A DNA stretch of 64,000 nucleotides from Flavobacterium sp. UBA7680 (lineage in GTDB: Bacteria; Bacteroidota; Bacteroidia; Flavobacteriales; Flavobacteriaceae), in NCBI RefSeq assembly GCF_002482975.1, contig NZ_DLHA01000059.1, positions 1 through 64,000 of the forward strand. Direction: 5' to 3'. The translations under genes were made by a program, and so were the position numbers. Positions 32,086-41,273 of this stretch are shown one piece after another (position 1 is the first letter of the stretch; each line of letters opens with the position of its first letter). The notes under the pieces are model-generated. The model had not been told where the DNA came from. It did no database searches and saw nothing but the letters and a program-made list of their open reading frames with translations.

Positions 32086-33489
32086 ATGAGTTCATTTGAC
32101 GTAGTCATTATAGGTTCAGGTCCTGGCGGATATGTATCAGCAATTCGTTGCGCACAATTAGGTTTCAAAACTGCAATTGTAGAAAAATATACTTCATTAG
32201 GCGGAACTTGCCTTAACGTAGGTTGTATTCCTTCAAAAGCATTATTATCTTCTTCTCATCATTATGCTGAAATTGCTCATTTCGCAGATCACGGAATCGA
32301 AGTTTCTGGAGATGTAAAAATCAATTTAGAGAAAATGATCGCGCGCAAACAAGCCGTTGTAGATCAAACCGTAGGTGGAATTAACTACTTAATGGAAAAA
32401 AATAAAATTACTGTTTTCAATGGTTTAGGTTCTTTCGTAGACGCAACGCACATTACAGTTGCAAAAGCTGACGGAACTTCAGAAACTATCGAAGCAAAAT
32501 ATACTGTAATTGCTACAGGATCAAAACCATCTTCTTTACCATTCATCAAAATTGATAAAGAAAGAATCATCACTTCTACTGAAGCTTTAGAATTAAAAGA
32601 AGTTCCAAAACACTTAGTAATTATTGGTGGAGGAGTTATCGGAATCGAGCTTGGACAAGTTTACTTACGTTTAGGAGCTCAGGTTTCTGTAGTTGAATTC
32701 ATGGACAGAATCATTCCTGGAATGGACGGTTCTCTTTCTAAAGAATTAACTAAAGTATTGAAAAAACAAGGGATGAAATTCTACGTTTCTCACAAAGTAA
32801 AATCAGTTGAAAGAAACGGCGATGCTGTTACCGTTCAGGCTGAAAATGCAAAAGGAGAAACAATCACTCTTGAAGGAGATTATTCATTAGTTTCTGTTGG
32901 TCGTCGTCCTTACACAGACGGATTAAACGCTGACAAAGCTGGAGTGAAAATTTCAGACAGAGGACAAGTTGAAGTAAATGATCATTTACAAACTAATGTT
33001 CCAAACATTTACGCAATTGGTGACGTTATTCGTGGAGCAATGTTGGCACACAAAGCGGAAGAAGAAGGAACAATGGTTGCTGAAATCTTAGCAGGTCAAA
33101 AACCACATATCGATTATAACTTAATTCCTGGTGTAGTTTACACTTGGCCGGAAGTTGCTGCGGTTGGAAAAACAGAAGAGCAATTAAAAGCAGAAGGAGT
33201 TGCATACAAATCTGGAAGTTTCCCTTTCAAAGCGTTAGGACGTGCAAGAGCAAGTGCTGATTTAGATGGATTTGTAAAAATCCTTGCTGATGAAAAAACA
33301 GATGAGGTTTTAGGAGTTCACATGATTGGAGCGCGTACAGCTGATTTAATTGCTGAAGCGGTTACTGCAATGGAATTTAAAGCTTCTGCTGAGGATATTT
33401 CAAGAATGAGCCATGCGCATCCAACTTTCGCGGAAGCGGTAAAAGAAGCAGCATTAGCAGCTACTGAAAACAGAGCTATACACGTATAA
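32086..33489 (+). CDS. lpdA: Dihydrolipoyl dehydrogenase
   Basis: A 467-residue flavoprotein disulfide reductase, the E3 subunit of 2-oxo acid dehydrogenase complexes and the glycine cleavage system. It reoxidises dihydrolipoamide with NAD. The FAD motif GSGPGGY is near 10-17, the redox disulfide is Cys42/Cys47 in GGTCLNVGCIPSK, the NAD motif is IGGGVIGIELGQVY, and the C-terminal His/Glu pair is in SHAHPTFAEAVKEA. It stands alone, without E1/E2 genes nearby, so it probably serves several complexes. A terminator follows. Confidence 0.96.
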   Translation: MSSFDVVIIGSGPGGYVSAIRCAQLGFKTAIVEKYTSLGGTCLNVGCIPSKALLSSSHHYAEIAHFADHGIEVSGDVKINLEKMIARKQAVVDQTVGGINYLMEKNKITVFNGLGSFVDATHITVAKADGTSETIEAKYTVIATGSKPSSLPFIKIDKERIITSTEALELKEVPKHLVIIGGGVIGIELGQVYLRLGAQVSVVEFMDRIIPGMDGSLSKELTKVLKKQGMKFYVSHKVKSVERNGDAVTVQAENAKGETITLEGDYSLVSVGRRPYTDGLNADKAGVKISDRGQVEVNDHLQTNVPNIYAIGDVIRGAMLAHKAEEEGTMVAEILAGQKPHIDYNLIPGVVYTWPEVAAVGKTEEQLKAEGVAYKSGSFPFKALGRARASADLDGFVKILADEKTDEVLGVHMIGARTADLIAEAVTAMEFKASAEDISRMSHAHPTFAEAVKEAALAATENRAIHV

Positions 33490-33510
33490 TTTTTACGTAA
33501 ATTATATTTT

Positions 33511-33545
33511 AAACCCGTTAGAAGTTAATTCTAACGGGTTTTTAT
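33511..33545 (+). terminator. Rho-independent terminator after lpdA
   Basis: AAACCCGTTAGAA and TTCTAACGGGTTT form a 13-bp stem with a five-base loop followed by T residues. Confidence 0.85.
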
Positions 33546-33649
33546 TTGGGTTTAAATTTTAGCCTGAAAAAATATAAACTTGAAGAAAAATTTTGTAAAT
33601 TAGATGTGTAATTCAGATGGTATCTTTATGATAATAAAAAGATTACATC

Positions 33650-34192
33650 ATGAAAAACAAATATATTGCTCCGGTACTATTAGGAGCAGGAATTGCATTC
33701 GTTCTTTATTCTTGTGGTTCAACTATTCCTAAAAAAGCTATTGCTGTTATCAATTTTGATAAAGCAAAGTATTTAGGAAAATGGTTTGAAATAGCAAGAT
33801 TAGATTACAAATGGGAAAGAAACTTAGACAATGTTACCGCCGAATATTCTCTTAACGATGACGGTACCATTAGAGTCGATAATAAGGGCTATGATGTCAA
33901 AAAAGACAGATGGGAACAGAGCATCGGGAAAGCCAAGTTTGTCAAAAAAGACAATGTTGGTATGCTCAAGGTCTCATTTTTTGGTCCTTTTTATTCAGGA
34001 TACAATATTATTGCAGTAGACAGCGATTACAAATATGCACTTGTCGCAGGCGAGAGCCTAAATTATATTTGGATACTTTCCAGAGAAACTACAATGCCAG
34101 AAAGTATTAAAGCAGATTTTTTAATCAAAGCCCAGGAAATAGGATATAACATATCAGATTTGGTTTGGGTAAATCACGATAAAGCAAATTAA
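33650..34192 (+). CDS. Outer-membrane lipoprotein of the lipocalin family (Blc-like)
   Basis: A 180-residue lipoprotein with lipobox LYSC (Cys22). The lipocalin signature is GKWFEIARLDYKWERNLDNV, with the invariant GxW. The strand pattern through VTAEYSLNDDGTI and AKFVKKDNVGMLKVSFF to the C-terminal helix (SIKADFLIKAQEIGY) matches bacterial lipocalin Blc (177 aa). Blc binds fatty acids or lysophospholipids at the outer membrane under envelope stress. Single gene with its own terminator. Confidence 0.9.
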   Translation: MKNKYIAPVLLGAGIAFVLYSCGSTIPKKAIAVINFDKAKYLGKWFEIARLDYKWERNLDNVTAEYSLNDDGTIRVDNKGYDVKKDRWEQSIGKAKFVKKDNVGMLKVSFFGPFYSGYNIIAVDSDYKYALVAGESLNYIWILSRETTMPESIKADFLIKAQEIGYNISDLVWVNHDKAN

Positions 34193-34195
34193 ATA

Positions 34196-34229
34196 AAAAA
34201 CCCGGCATTTTAAATGTCGGGTTTTATTG
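34196..34229 (+). terminator. Rho-independent terminator after the lipocalin gene
   Basis: AAACCCGGCATTT and AAATGTCGGGTTTT form a stem (one G-T pair) with a T run, just past the stop. It may also serve the converging gene at 34248. Confidence 0.8.
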
Positions 34230-34247
34230 TTTTTATACTTTACAAAC

Positions 34248-34622
34248 TCAAGGAGTAAATACAGTTTTATAATTATCCCAATATCTGTAAATCAAAAATA
34301 AATTAGCTAGAAAAAGCAACGCCGCAATTGGCAGACCTTCCGGAGCTAAAAAGTAATTGATAAATAAGATGTTGATCGTAATTGGTAAAATCAGAATATT
34401 TGCCAAAGTCACAAAACGACCTGTTACAAATGAAAGACCACAAAGCAATTCAACTGTTTTTGCAAGGGGAAGCAAATAAGTTGAAGCAACTAAACCCATA
34501 TTAAAAGCCTTAAAATTACCTGTTGTTTCTGGTTCCGGCGCAAGTTTAAAAAAGAACGAAATAGAAGCAAACAGCAAAAGAAGGCCGATCAAAACGCGGA
34601 CAATAATAGTAGCAATTTTCAT
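34248..34622 (-). CDS. DoxX-family membrane protein
   Basis: A 124-residue protein with four transmembrane helices in the DoxX arrangement: RVLIGLLLLFASISFFFKL, LPLAKTVELLCGLSFVTGRFV, the ILILPITINI helix, and the ALLFLANLFLIYRY end. The charged pair inside helix 2 (K..E in AKTVELLCG) is typical. DoxX proteins are linked to quinone or thiol redox chemistry in some species, but the role of this one is unknown. Single-gene unit. Confidence 0.8.
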   Translation of the reverse strand: MKIATIIVRVLIGLLLLFASISFFFKLAPEPETTGNFKAFNMGLVASTYLLPLAKTVELLCGLSFVTGRFVTLANILILPITINILFINYFLAPEGLPIAALLFLANLFLIYRYWDNYKTVFTP

Positions 34623-34834
34623 AATACTTAGAATTTTTAATAGGTTAAAATGATATAATTAGTGTGCTGATAATTCAAATCAATATTCTTCAAATAAAAC
34701 GCTGGAATCTATTTTTAAACTTCGTTTCATTGAGAATTTAACAATCAATAATATTCTATTTTGGGATTAGTTTAATGCTATATCAAATATAACGAATTTT
34801 TTATTATGAAATTGTTGTTTTATTAACACTTTTC

Positions 34835-35728
34835 TTATTTTTTATAATATTTTTTGTAAAGAAAGAATCCGCTGATTATCAGTAATATAATTGGCCAAAG
34901 GTTAACAAAGAAAACTAATATTGCCTGCAAAATGTACCACCCGCTTTTTAAAGCATCAATAATTTGAATACCTAAATTAGGCTTATAAGCTGCGCTGTCT
35001 TTTTCGCCCGCAGTTATTTCTTGTTTGATGGTTTCGTTTTGATAAAGCTGTAAAGTAATGGTGCTGAAATTGATTTGGTCTTGCATAGATAAGTTTTCAA
35101 TAATACGATTATCGTTTTCTTCTTTTTGATTAGCCAGCGTATTTTCAGCATCCATAACATCGTTTATTTTTTTGCCTTTAGAGTCAATCGCTTTTTCTAC
35201 TCTTTTTTCATTTACAGCGCCTCTTTTTTGCGAAAGCTGGTTGGCAAGTAACTTTATAGAAACATCATCGGCCTTTATAATTCTGTAATCTAAAAAGTCA
35301 ATTTGTTTGGCAATCGTTTTAATAATAGTATCAAGTCTTGTATTAGGAACACGAATTGTAATATTATTTTCTACAGAATATTTAGTAGTTTCAAGTGTAC
35401 TGTCCTGACTGATTTTAGTTTTAATCTGATCGTGAATATTGCTTTGTAAATTGGTATAAGTAACAAAACCACCAAATTTTTGAACAGCGTTTTCAATTGC
35501 ATAAGTAGATTTGACGACGTTTTTAACTTTGAATTTAATATCAGCAGTTCGAATAAATTTCTGTTTGCTGTCTTTTTGTTCGACGGCTGCAGAAGATGAA
35601 ATTGCAGTAGTATCTGCGGCCATTTTAGCATCGGCTAATTCCCCAGAATCGTAATCTGCTTTTTTGCAGGAAAATAATAAAGTAATAATAGTTAAGGCAG
35701 TCAAACCTAATTTTGCAGTTGTTTTCAT
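34835..35728 (-). CDS. DUF4349 domain lipoprotein
   Basis: A 297-residue protein with lipobox LLFSC (Cys21), a DUF4349 domain (about 55-265) starting RKFIRTADIKFKVKNV in type (here KQKFIRTADIKFKV), a coiled-coil segment with LANQLSQKRGAVNEKRVEK, and one C-terminal transmembrane helix (about 268-290). The double anchor, lipid at the N-terminus and helix at the C-terminus, places it in the inner membrane or spanning the periplasm. DUF4349 function is unknown. Alone on its transcript. Confidence 0.82.
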   Translation of the reverse strand: MKTTAKLGLTALTIITLLFSCKKADYDSGELADAKMAADTTAISSSAAVEQKDSKQKFIRTADIKFKVKNVVKSTYAIENAVQKFGGFVTYTNLQSNIHDQIKTKISQDSTLETTKYSVENNITIRVPNTRLDTIIKTIAKQIDFLDYRIIKADDVSIKLLANQLSQKRGAVNEKRVEKAIDSKGKKINDVMDAENTLANQKEENDNRIIENLSMQDQINFSTITLQLYQNETIKQEITAGEKDSAAYKPNLGIQIIDALKSGWYILQAILVFFVNLWPIILLIISGFFLYKKYYKK

Positions 35729-35911
35729 AAAGGTTTAAAAATTTGATTAACAAATAAAATAATTGGCTGATATTAATTCGGTTGATTTGTTAAAACGTTT
35801 GTGAATTAATATAAAATCGATGTACTAAAAAGCGTGCCAATAATTTTTATGGAATCTTTTATCGAAGGTCTTTTTTTGTTGTAATTTTGAAATTTAAAAA
35901 TCCATTCATTT

Positions 35912-37210
35912 TTGAGAGTTTCTATTACCAAGCCTATTTCAAACCCAGAGCAGTTTAAACAACAGCTTTTAACCTGGGCACAGCAATTTCGTGAAGTCAT
36001 TTTTTTAGACAGTAATTCTTATCCGCAGCAATATTCAAGTTTTGATTGTTTACTGGCTGTTGATGCTTTTACATCATTAAAAACTGATTTTCACAACGCT
36101 TTTGATGACTTAAAACAATACCAGCAAACTACTAAAGACTGGCTGTTTGGCTATTTATCTTATGATTTAAAAAATAATATTGAAGACTTAAAATCAAATA
36201 ATTTTGACGGATTAGAATTTCCGGATTTATTCTTTTTTCAGCCAAAAAAAATATTTATTTTAAAGGAAAATCAGCTTGAAATTCAATATTTACTACTTTG
36301 TGATGATGAGGTTGAAGATGATTTTAATGAGATAGTTGAAAGTCAATCCCGAAGCCTCGGGACAAAAGTCGAAAGTGTCGCATCTTTAAAAATTGAGCAA
36401 CGTATTTCAAAAGAATTATATGTAGAAAAAGTTACTAAAATGCTCGAACATATTCATAAAGGCGATATGTATGAGGCAAACTTTTGTATGGAATTTTTTG
36501 CCGAAAATGCTCTAATTAATCCGTTAGAGAAATTTAAGAAACTGAATGAAATTTCACAAGCACCATTTTCAGTTTTCTTCAAAAATCACAAACAATATTT
36601 ACTTTCTGCTTCACCAGAACGGTATCTGAAAAAAATAGGAGATAAAATTATTTCTCAGCCTATAAAAGGAACTTCAAGACGATTTTCAGATTTGGAAGAA
36701 GATCAAAAATCAAAAGAATTCCTCGAATCTGACGCAAAAGAACGTGCCGAAAATATCATGATTACAGATTTGGTTCGGAATGATTTATCGCACACCGCAC
36801 AAAAAGGTTCTGTTGAAGTTGAAGAGCTTTGCAAAATCTATTCTTTCCTGCAGGTTCATCAAATGATTTCGACCATAACATCAAAATTAGATCCTCAATA
36901 TTCTCCGGTAGATGTTTTAAAAACAACTTTCCCGATGGGAAGTATGACGGGCGCTCCAAAGATTTCGGTTATGAAAATCATAGAAAATCTGGAAGAAACC
37001 AAACGCGGACTTTACAGCGGTGCCGTTGGCTATTTTACGCCCGAAGGTGATTTTGATTTCAATGTTGTTATTCGAAGTATACTATACAATCAGGAAAAGC
37101 AATATGCTTCATTTTCAGTAGGAAGCGCCATAACATCCCTTTCAGTTCCAGAAAAAGAATACGAAGAATGTCTGCTAAAAGCTAAAGCAATGCACGAAGT
37201 TTTACAGTAA
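35912..37210 (+). CDS. pabB: Aminodeoxychorismate synthase component I (PabB-like)
   Basis: A 432-residue chorismate-binding enzyme that makes 4-amino-4-deoxychorismate for folate, using ammonia from a PabA partner not seen here. The key motif PIKGTSRRF near residue 250 has the lysine typical of PabB; anthranilate synthase has Ala there. ERAENIMITDLVRNDLS, FPMGSMTGAPK and YSGAVGYF complete the active site. The only good start is TTG at 35912: no in-frame ATG lies between the upstream stop (35888) and the conserved N-terminus. A TAATTTTG -7 box is 22 bp before it. Confidence 0.9.
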   Translation: MRVSITKPISNPEQFKQQLLTWAQQFREVIFLDSNSYPQQYSSFDCLLAVDAFTSLKTDFHNAFDDLKQYQQTTKDWLFGYLSYDLKNNIEDLKSNNFDGLEFPDLFFFQPKKIFILKENQLEIQYLLLCDDEVEDDFNEIVESQSRSLGTKVESVASLKIEQRISKELYVEKVTKMLEHIHKGDMYEANFCMEFFAENALINPLEKFKKLNEISQAPFSVFFKNHKQYLLSASPERYLKKIGDKIISQPIKGTSRRFSDLEEDQKSKEFLESDAKERAENIMITDLVRNDLSHTAQKGSVEVEELCKIYSFLQVHQMISTITSKLDPQYSPVDVLKTTFPMGSMTGAPKISVMKIIENLEETKRGLYSGAVGYFTPEGDFDFNVVIRSILYNQEKQYASFSVGSAITSLSVPEKEYEECLLKAKAMHEVLQ

Positions 37211-37217
37211 AGTTGGG

Positions 37218-37404
37218 TTGCCACGAATTGCACGAATTTCCACTAATTTTTTCTTCAATTTGATGTAAAAAATATTGCCACAGATTAAAAGGATTAAAAT
37301 GATTAAAAAAATCTGTGTAAATCTTTTAATCTGTGGCAAAAAAAATAATTCGTGAAAATTAGTGTAATTGCTTCGCCTGTTCGCTATCGCTCGAGTCGTG
37401 GCAA
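37218..37404. repeat. Nested dispersed repeats
   Basis: The outer hairpin has arms GCCACGAATTGCACGAATTT (from 37220) and AATTAGTGTAATTG...GTCGTGGC. Its loop is filled by an inner hairpin TTGCCACAGATTAAAAGG / CTTTTAATCTGTGGCAA (about 37274-37338). The right outer arm is further split by ~25 bp of GCTTCGCCTGTTCGCTATCG plus CTCGA. Both families occur side by side at 15545-15702. Confidence 0.75.
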
Positions 37405-37470
37405 ATAAAAAAATGGTTGCTTAACATTTCATTTAAAAATAGATAAAATTTAATTTGTTACTTTTATCAA

Positions 37471-38781
37471 ATGCTTTCAAAATTCCAAAACCATATCACA
37501 TTCAGATTTCCATTTTTAGCCGAGAAAAAGCTTTTTCTCGCTGTTAGCGGGGGCTTAGACAGTATGGTTTTATTGCATTTACTAAAACAATTACCGTATG
37601 AAATTGCTGTTTTGCATTGCAATTTCCAACTTCGCGGCTTGGAAAGTTTCGGCGATCAGAATTTTATTCAGGAATATTGCGATCAAAATAACATTCCCGT
37701 TTTTATAACGCAGTTTGATACCGAAGCATTTGCAAAAGATTATAAACTTTCGACTCAGGTTGCGGCACGAGAACTTCGTTACAGCTGGTTTTATGAACTT
37801 CTGGAAGAAAAAAACTTCGATTATATCTTAACAGCGCATCATGCCGATGATAATCTGGAAACCTTTATTATTAATCTAACCCGCGGAACAGGATTAGAAG
37901 GATTAACCGGAATCCCAGAAGAAAACGATAAAATAATGCGTCCGCTTTTGCCATTTTCAAGAGAAGAAATTCTGAAATACGCCGAAGAAAATAATATCGA
38001 ATGGAGAGAAGACAGCAGTAATGCTTCTAATAAATATTTACGAAATAAAATTCGTCACGATTTAGTTCCTATTCTTAAAGAAATCAATCCTAATTTTTTA
38101 AACGCATTTCAAAAAACACAATCGTATTTGCAGGAATCGCAGGTTATGGTCGAAGATGCGTCGATTATGATTTATCAGCAAGTTGCAAAAGAATCTGGCG
38201 ATGATATTCATTTCGATTTGAATCAGTTGAAAAAACTACCCAATTATAAATCGTATTTGTACCAATGGCTGAATGAATTTGGCTTTTCGGCATGGAATGA
38301 TATTTACGATTTAGTCGAAGGGCAATCAGGAAAACAAGTTCTTTCTTCAGAATTTCGATTATTGAAAAATAGAGAAACTTTGATTTTAAGCCCGGTTTCA
38401 GAAATATCAGAAAAAGAAGAATTTGAAATTGCTGCAAACGATACAGAAGTTAATTTTCCCTTAAAATTGAAGCTTTGTCAGGTAGACGACATTACAATAG
38501 ATTCAAATAAAGCTATCTTTGTGGACGCCGAAAAAATCCGGTTTCCTTTGATTTTACGTAGATGGAATGAGGGAGATGTTTTTCAGCCTTTTGGAATGCA
38601 TGGAAAGTCTAAAAAAGTAAGTAAACTTTTTAAAGATGAAAAATTATCGCTGATCGAAAAGGAAAAAACATGGATTTTAGCGTCTGATAATCAAATTGTT
38701 TGGATTGTTGGGATTCGACAGGATGAACGTTTTAAAATAAAAAACACCACAAATAAAATACTTAAAATAGAATTGCAATAA
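37471..38781 (+). CDS. tilS: tRNA(Ile)-lysidine synthase TilS
   Basis: A 436-residue enzyme that ligates lysine to C34 of the CAU-anticodon tRNA(Ile), changing both charging and codon reading to AUA. The PP-loop SGGLDS is at 26-31 and the N-type ATPase domain continues with TAHHADDNLETFIINLTRGTGLEGL and WREDSSN; the C-terminal domain has LILRRWNEGDVFQPFGMHG. Essential in most bacteria. Its stop overlaps the start of dsbD by one base, so the two are translationally coupled. Confidence 0.95.
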   Translation: MLSKFQNHITFRFPFLAEKKLFLAVSGGLDSMVLLHLLKQLPYEIAVLHCNFQLRGLESFGDQNFIQEYCDQNNIPVFITQFDTEAFAKDYKLSTQVAARELRYSWFYELLEEKNFDYILTAHHADDNLETFIINLTRGTGLEGLTGIPEENDKIMRPLLPFSREEILKYAEENNIEWREDSSNASNKYLRNKIRHDLVPILKEINPNFLNAFQKTQSYLQESQVMVEDASIMIYQQVAKESGDDIHFDLNQLKKLPNYKSYLYQWLNEFGFSAWNDIYDLVEGQSGKQVLSSEFRLLKNRETLILSPVSEISEKEEFEIAANDTEVNFPLKLKLCQVDDITIDSNKAIFVDAEKIRFPLILRRWNEGDVFQPFGMHGKSKKVSKLFKDEKLSLIEKEKTWILASDNQIVWIVGIRQDERFKIKNTTNKILKIELQ

Positions 38782-40871
38782 TGAACTTTAATCAAAACCA
38801 TCAAATGATATTTTCTAAAAATATCTGGAATAAAATCACTGTCTTTTTTCTGTTTTTCTTTTTTGCTTTGGCAAGTAATGCTCAAATTTTGGAACCAGTA
38901 AAATGGACTTCTAAAATTGAAAAAAAAGGAAATAATGCCGTTTTAATTTTCGACGGAACAATTGAAAAAGACTGGCATATGTATTCGCAATTCACTCCAG
39001 AAGGCGGACCGCTTGCATTAGAAATCGCTTTTAAAAACCAAAAAGGAAATTACGAGTTAGTAGGAAAAGCAAAAGAAGGTAAAACCAGAACTGCTTTTAA
39101 TGACGTTTTTGGTGTAAATGAAACTTTTTTTGAAGGAAAAGCACATATCGAGCAGGAAATTAAAATCATTAACCCGAATTTAAAAACGGTTGATGTTGAT
39201 TTTGATTTTCAGGTTTGTAAAGAAGTTTGTATCAATTCAAATAAGAAATTTTCTATTGCAGTTCCTTCAACCTTTAAAATGGATGAAGTTCCGGTTATAG
39301 CGCCAGCACAATTAGACGAAACTAAAAGAACTGGTTTAGCAATAGATACTGTTGAAAAAGCTCCTGCTTCTGAGATAAAGCAAGTAATAGAAACAGATAA
39401 AAAGTTAGCTCAGGCTAAAGAAGAAATTCCTGCTCCGGCACCTACAAGAAGTTTATGGTCTATATTTTTTGTTGCCTTCTTGTTTGGATTTACCGCATTA
39501 TTGACGCCATGTGTTTTTCCAATGATTCCAATGACAGTAAGCTTTTTTACGAAACAAAGTAAAACGAGAGCTGCTGGAATAAGAAATGCTATTATTTATG
39601 GCATTGCTATTATTGTAATTTATGTTGGTTTAGGATTGATTGTTACTAAAATATTTGGTGCAGATGCCCTAAATGCATTGTCTACAGACGTTTGGTTTAA
39701 TCTTATCTTCTTTGTGATCTTAGTTATTTTTGCTACTTCGTTTTTAGGGGCTTTTGAAATTATGCTTCCAAATTCGTGGGCAAACAAAGCTGATCAGCAA
39801 GCCGATAGAGGAGGAATAATAGGAATATTATTTATGGCATTAGCGTTAGCAATTGTATCTTTTTCATGTACAGGACCAATTGTAGGTACGATTTTAGTTG
39901 AAGCAGCGACAAATGGAGGTATTGCTCCAGCTGTTGGAATGTTAGGATTTTCTTCTGCATTAGCACTTCCGTTTATGTTGTTCGCTATGTTCCCGGGATG
40001 GTTAAATTCATTACCAAAATCTGGAGGCTGGTTAAATACCGTAAAAGTAGTTTTAGGCTTTTTAGAATTAGCATTTGCATTTAAATTTTTATCAAACGCC
40101 GATTTAGTTTTACAATTGCATTTCTTAGAAAGGGAAGTATTCTTAGCGATTTGGATCGCAATTTTCGCAGCAATGACATTATATTTATTTGGAAAAATTA
40201 CCTTACCTCATGATAGCCCGTTAGAACGTATTTCAGTTGGAAGATTGTATATGGGATTACTTACTTTAATATTTACAGTTTATCTAATTCCGGGACTTTG
40301 GGGAGCACCGTTGAAATTAATCAGTGCATTTCCGCCGCCGCCGCAATATAGCGAAAGTCCGTTTGGAGTAGGAGGATCTGGTAACTCAGGTTTGAGTGCC
40401 GATGTAAAAGGACTTCCTGAAGGTGCAGAATTAGGCCCGCACGGAATTATGGTTTTCCACGATTACGAAGATGGATTAGCTTATGCAAAAGAAATCCATA
40501 AACCAATTATGTTAGATTTTACGGGTTATGCCTGCGTAAATTGTAGAAAAATGGAAAACAACGTTTGGTCTGAACCAACGATTTTACCAATCCTAAAAAA
40601 TGATGTTGTTTTAATTTCTCTTTATGTTGATGACAAACGTGAATTGCCAAAAGAAGAACAATTTGTAACCGCTGCCGGAGACAAAATCATTACAGTTGGC
40701 GATAAATGGACAGATTTTATGATCTCAAAATATAAAACCAATACGCAGCCTTTATATGTTATTACAGACTTAGAAGGAAATAATCTACATACTTCTAAAC
40801 CAACAATTAGTTATGTAAGTGCAGATGAATATTTAAATTGGTTAAAAGAGGGAATTGCTAATTTTAAATAA
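38781..40871 (+). CDS. dsbD: Thiol:disulfide interchange protein DsbD
   Basis: A 696-residue three-domain protein that moves electrons from cytosolic thioredoxin to periplasmic proteins. A signal peptide (ending near SNAQ) precedes the periplasmic N-terminal domain with FQVCKEVC (~143-150). The membrane domain has eight helices with the redox pair LLTPCVFPM and SFSCTGPIVG. The C-terminal thioredoxin domain carries YACVNCRKM. The second possible start, ATG 38805, would give a shorter signal. It overlaps tilS by one base. Confidence 0.93.
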   Translation: MNFNQNHQMIFSKNIWNKITVFFLFFFFALASNAQILEPVKWTSKIEKKGNNAVLIFDGTIEKDWHMYSQFTPEGGPLALEIAFKNQKGNYELVGKAKEGKTRTAFNDVFGVNETFFEGKAHIEQEIKIINPNLKTVDVDFDFQVCKEVCINSNKKFSIAVPSTFKMDEVPVIAPAQLDETKRTGLAIDTVEKAPASEIKQVIETDKKLAQAKEEIPAPAPTRSLWSIFFVAFLFGFTALLTPCVFPMIPMTVSFFTKQSKTRAAGIRNAIIYGIAIIVIYVGLGLIVTKIFGADALNALSTDVWFNLIFFVILVIFATSFLGAFEIMLPNSWANKADQQADRGGIIGILFMALALAIVSFSCTGPIVGTILVEAATNGGIAPAVGMLGFSSALALPFMLFAMFPGWLNSLPKSGGWLNTVKVVLGFLELAFAFKFLSNADLVLQLHFLEREVFLAIWIAIFAAMTLYLFGKITLPHDSPLERISVGRLYMGLLTLIFTVYLIPGLWGAPLKLISAFPPPPQYSESPFGVGGSGNSGLSADVKGLPEGAELGPHGIMVFHDYEDGLAYAKEIHKPIMLDFTGYACVNCRKMENNVWSEPTILPILKNDVVLISLYVDDKRELPKEEQFVTAAGDKIITVGDKWTDFMISKYKTNTQPLYVITDLEGNNLHTSKPTISYVSADEYLNWLKEGIANFK

Positions 40872-40956
40872 GTTATGAATTGTGAGTTAGGAGTTATGAA
40901 TTAAGAGATCTTCTAATTCTTAATCTCTCTAAAGATTTAAAATCTTAACGGCATTA

Positions 40957-41105
40957 AAAACATAGCCCGCGGTTTTAACCGCGGGAACACAATCAATATC
41001 AAATCTCGATTTTATGATGTTTTCCACGGTTGAAATCGCGGGAGCAGAATCAACATCAAACCTCTATTCTATGCGTCCCACGGTTGAAACCGCGGGCTAT
41101 GTTTT
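40957..41105. repeat. Inverted repeat, 'acatagcccgcggtttcaaccg' family, three units
   Basis: The outer arms are 40957-40985 (AAAACATAGCCCGCGG, then TTTTAACCGCGGG) and 41077-41105 (CCCACGGTTGAAACCGCGGG, then CTATGTTTT). A third, internal unit CCACGGTTGAAATCGCGGGA is at about 41025-41045. Each unit is itself a small palindrome. It is the main content of the gap between dsbD and amtB. Confidence 0.78.
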
Positions 41106-41207
41106 AAGAAGTTTGTCTTTAGATCTTTGACGATATGAAGTTTTAATCTAAAATCCACACTCTAAAATCTAAAATATATATTTAAATCGGTTGAAGTTAA
41201 TTCAAAC

Positions 41208-41242
41208 AAAAAAGCACTCTAAATAATATAGAGTGCTTTTTT
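41208..41242 (-). terminator. Rho-independent terminator after amtB
   Basis: AAAAAAGCACTCTA and TAGAGTGCTTTTTT form a 14-bp stem around AATAATA. The T run is available in both directions, so it may also stop transcription from dsbD. Confidence 0.85.
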
Positions 41243-41273
41243 TATCAGCAAGTAGTATATAAAAATTAATTTC

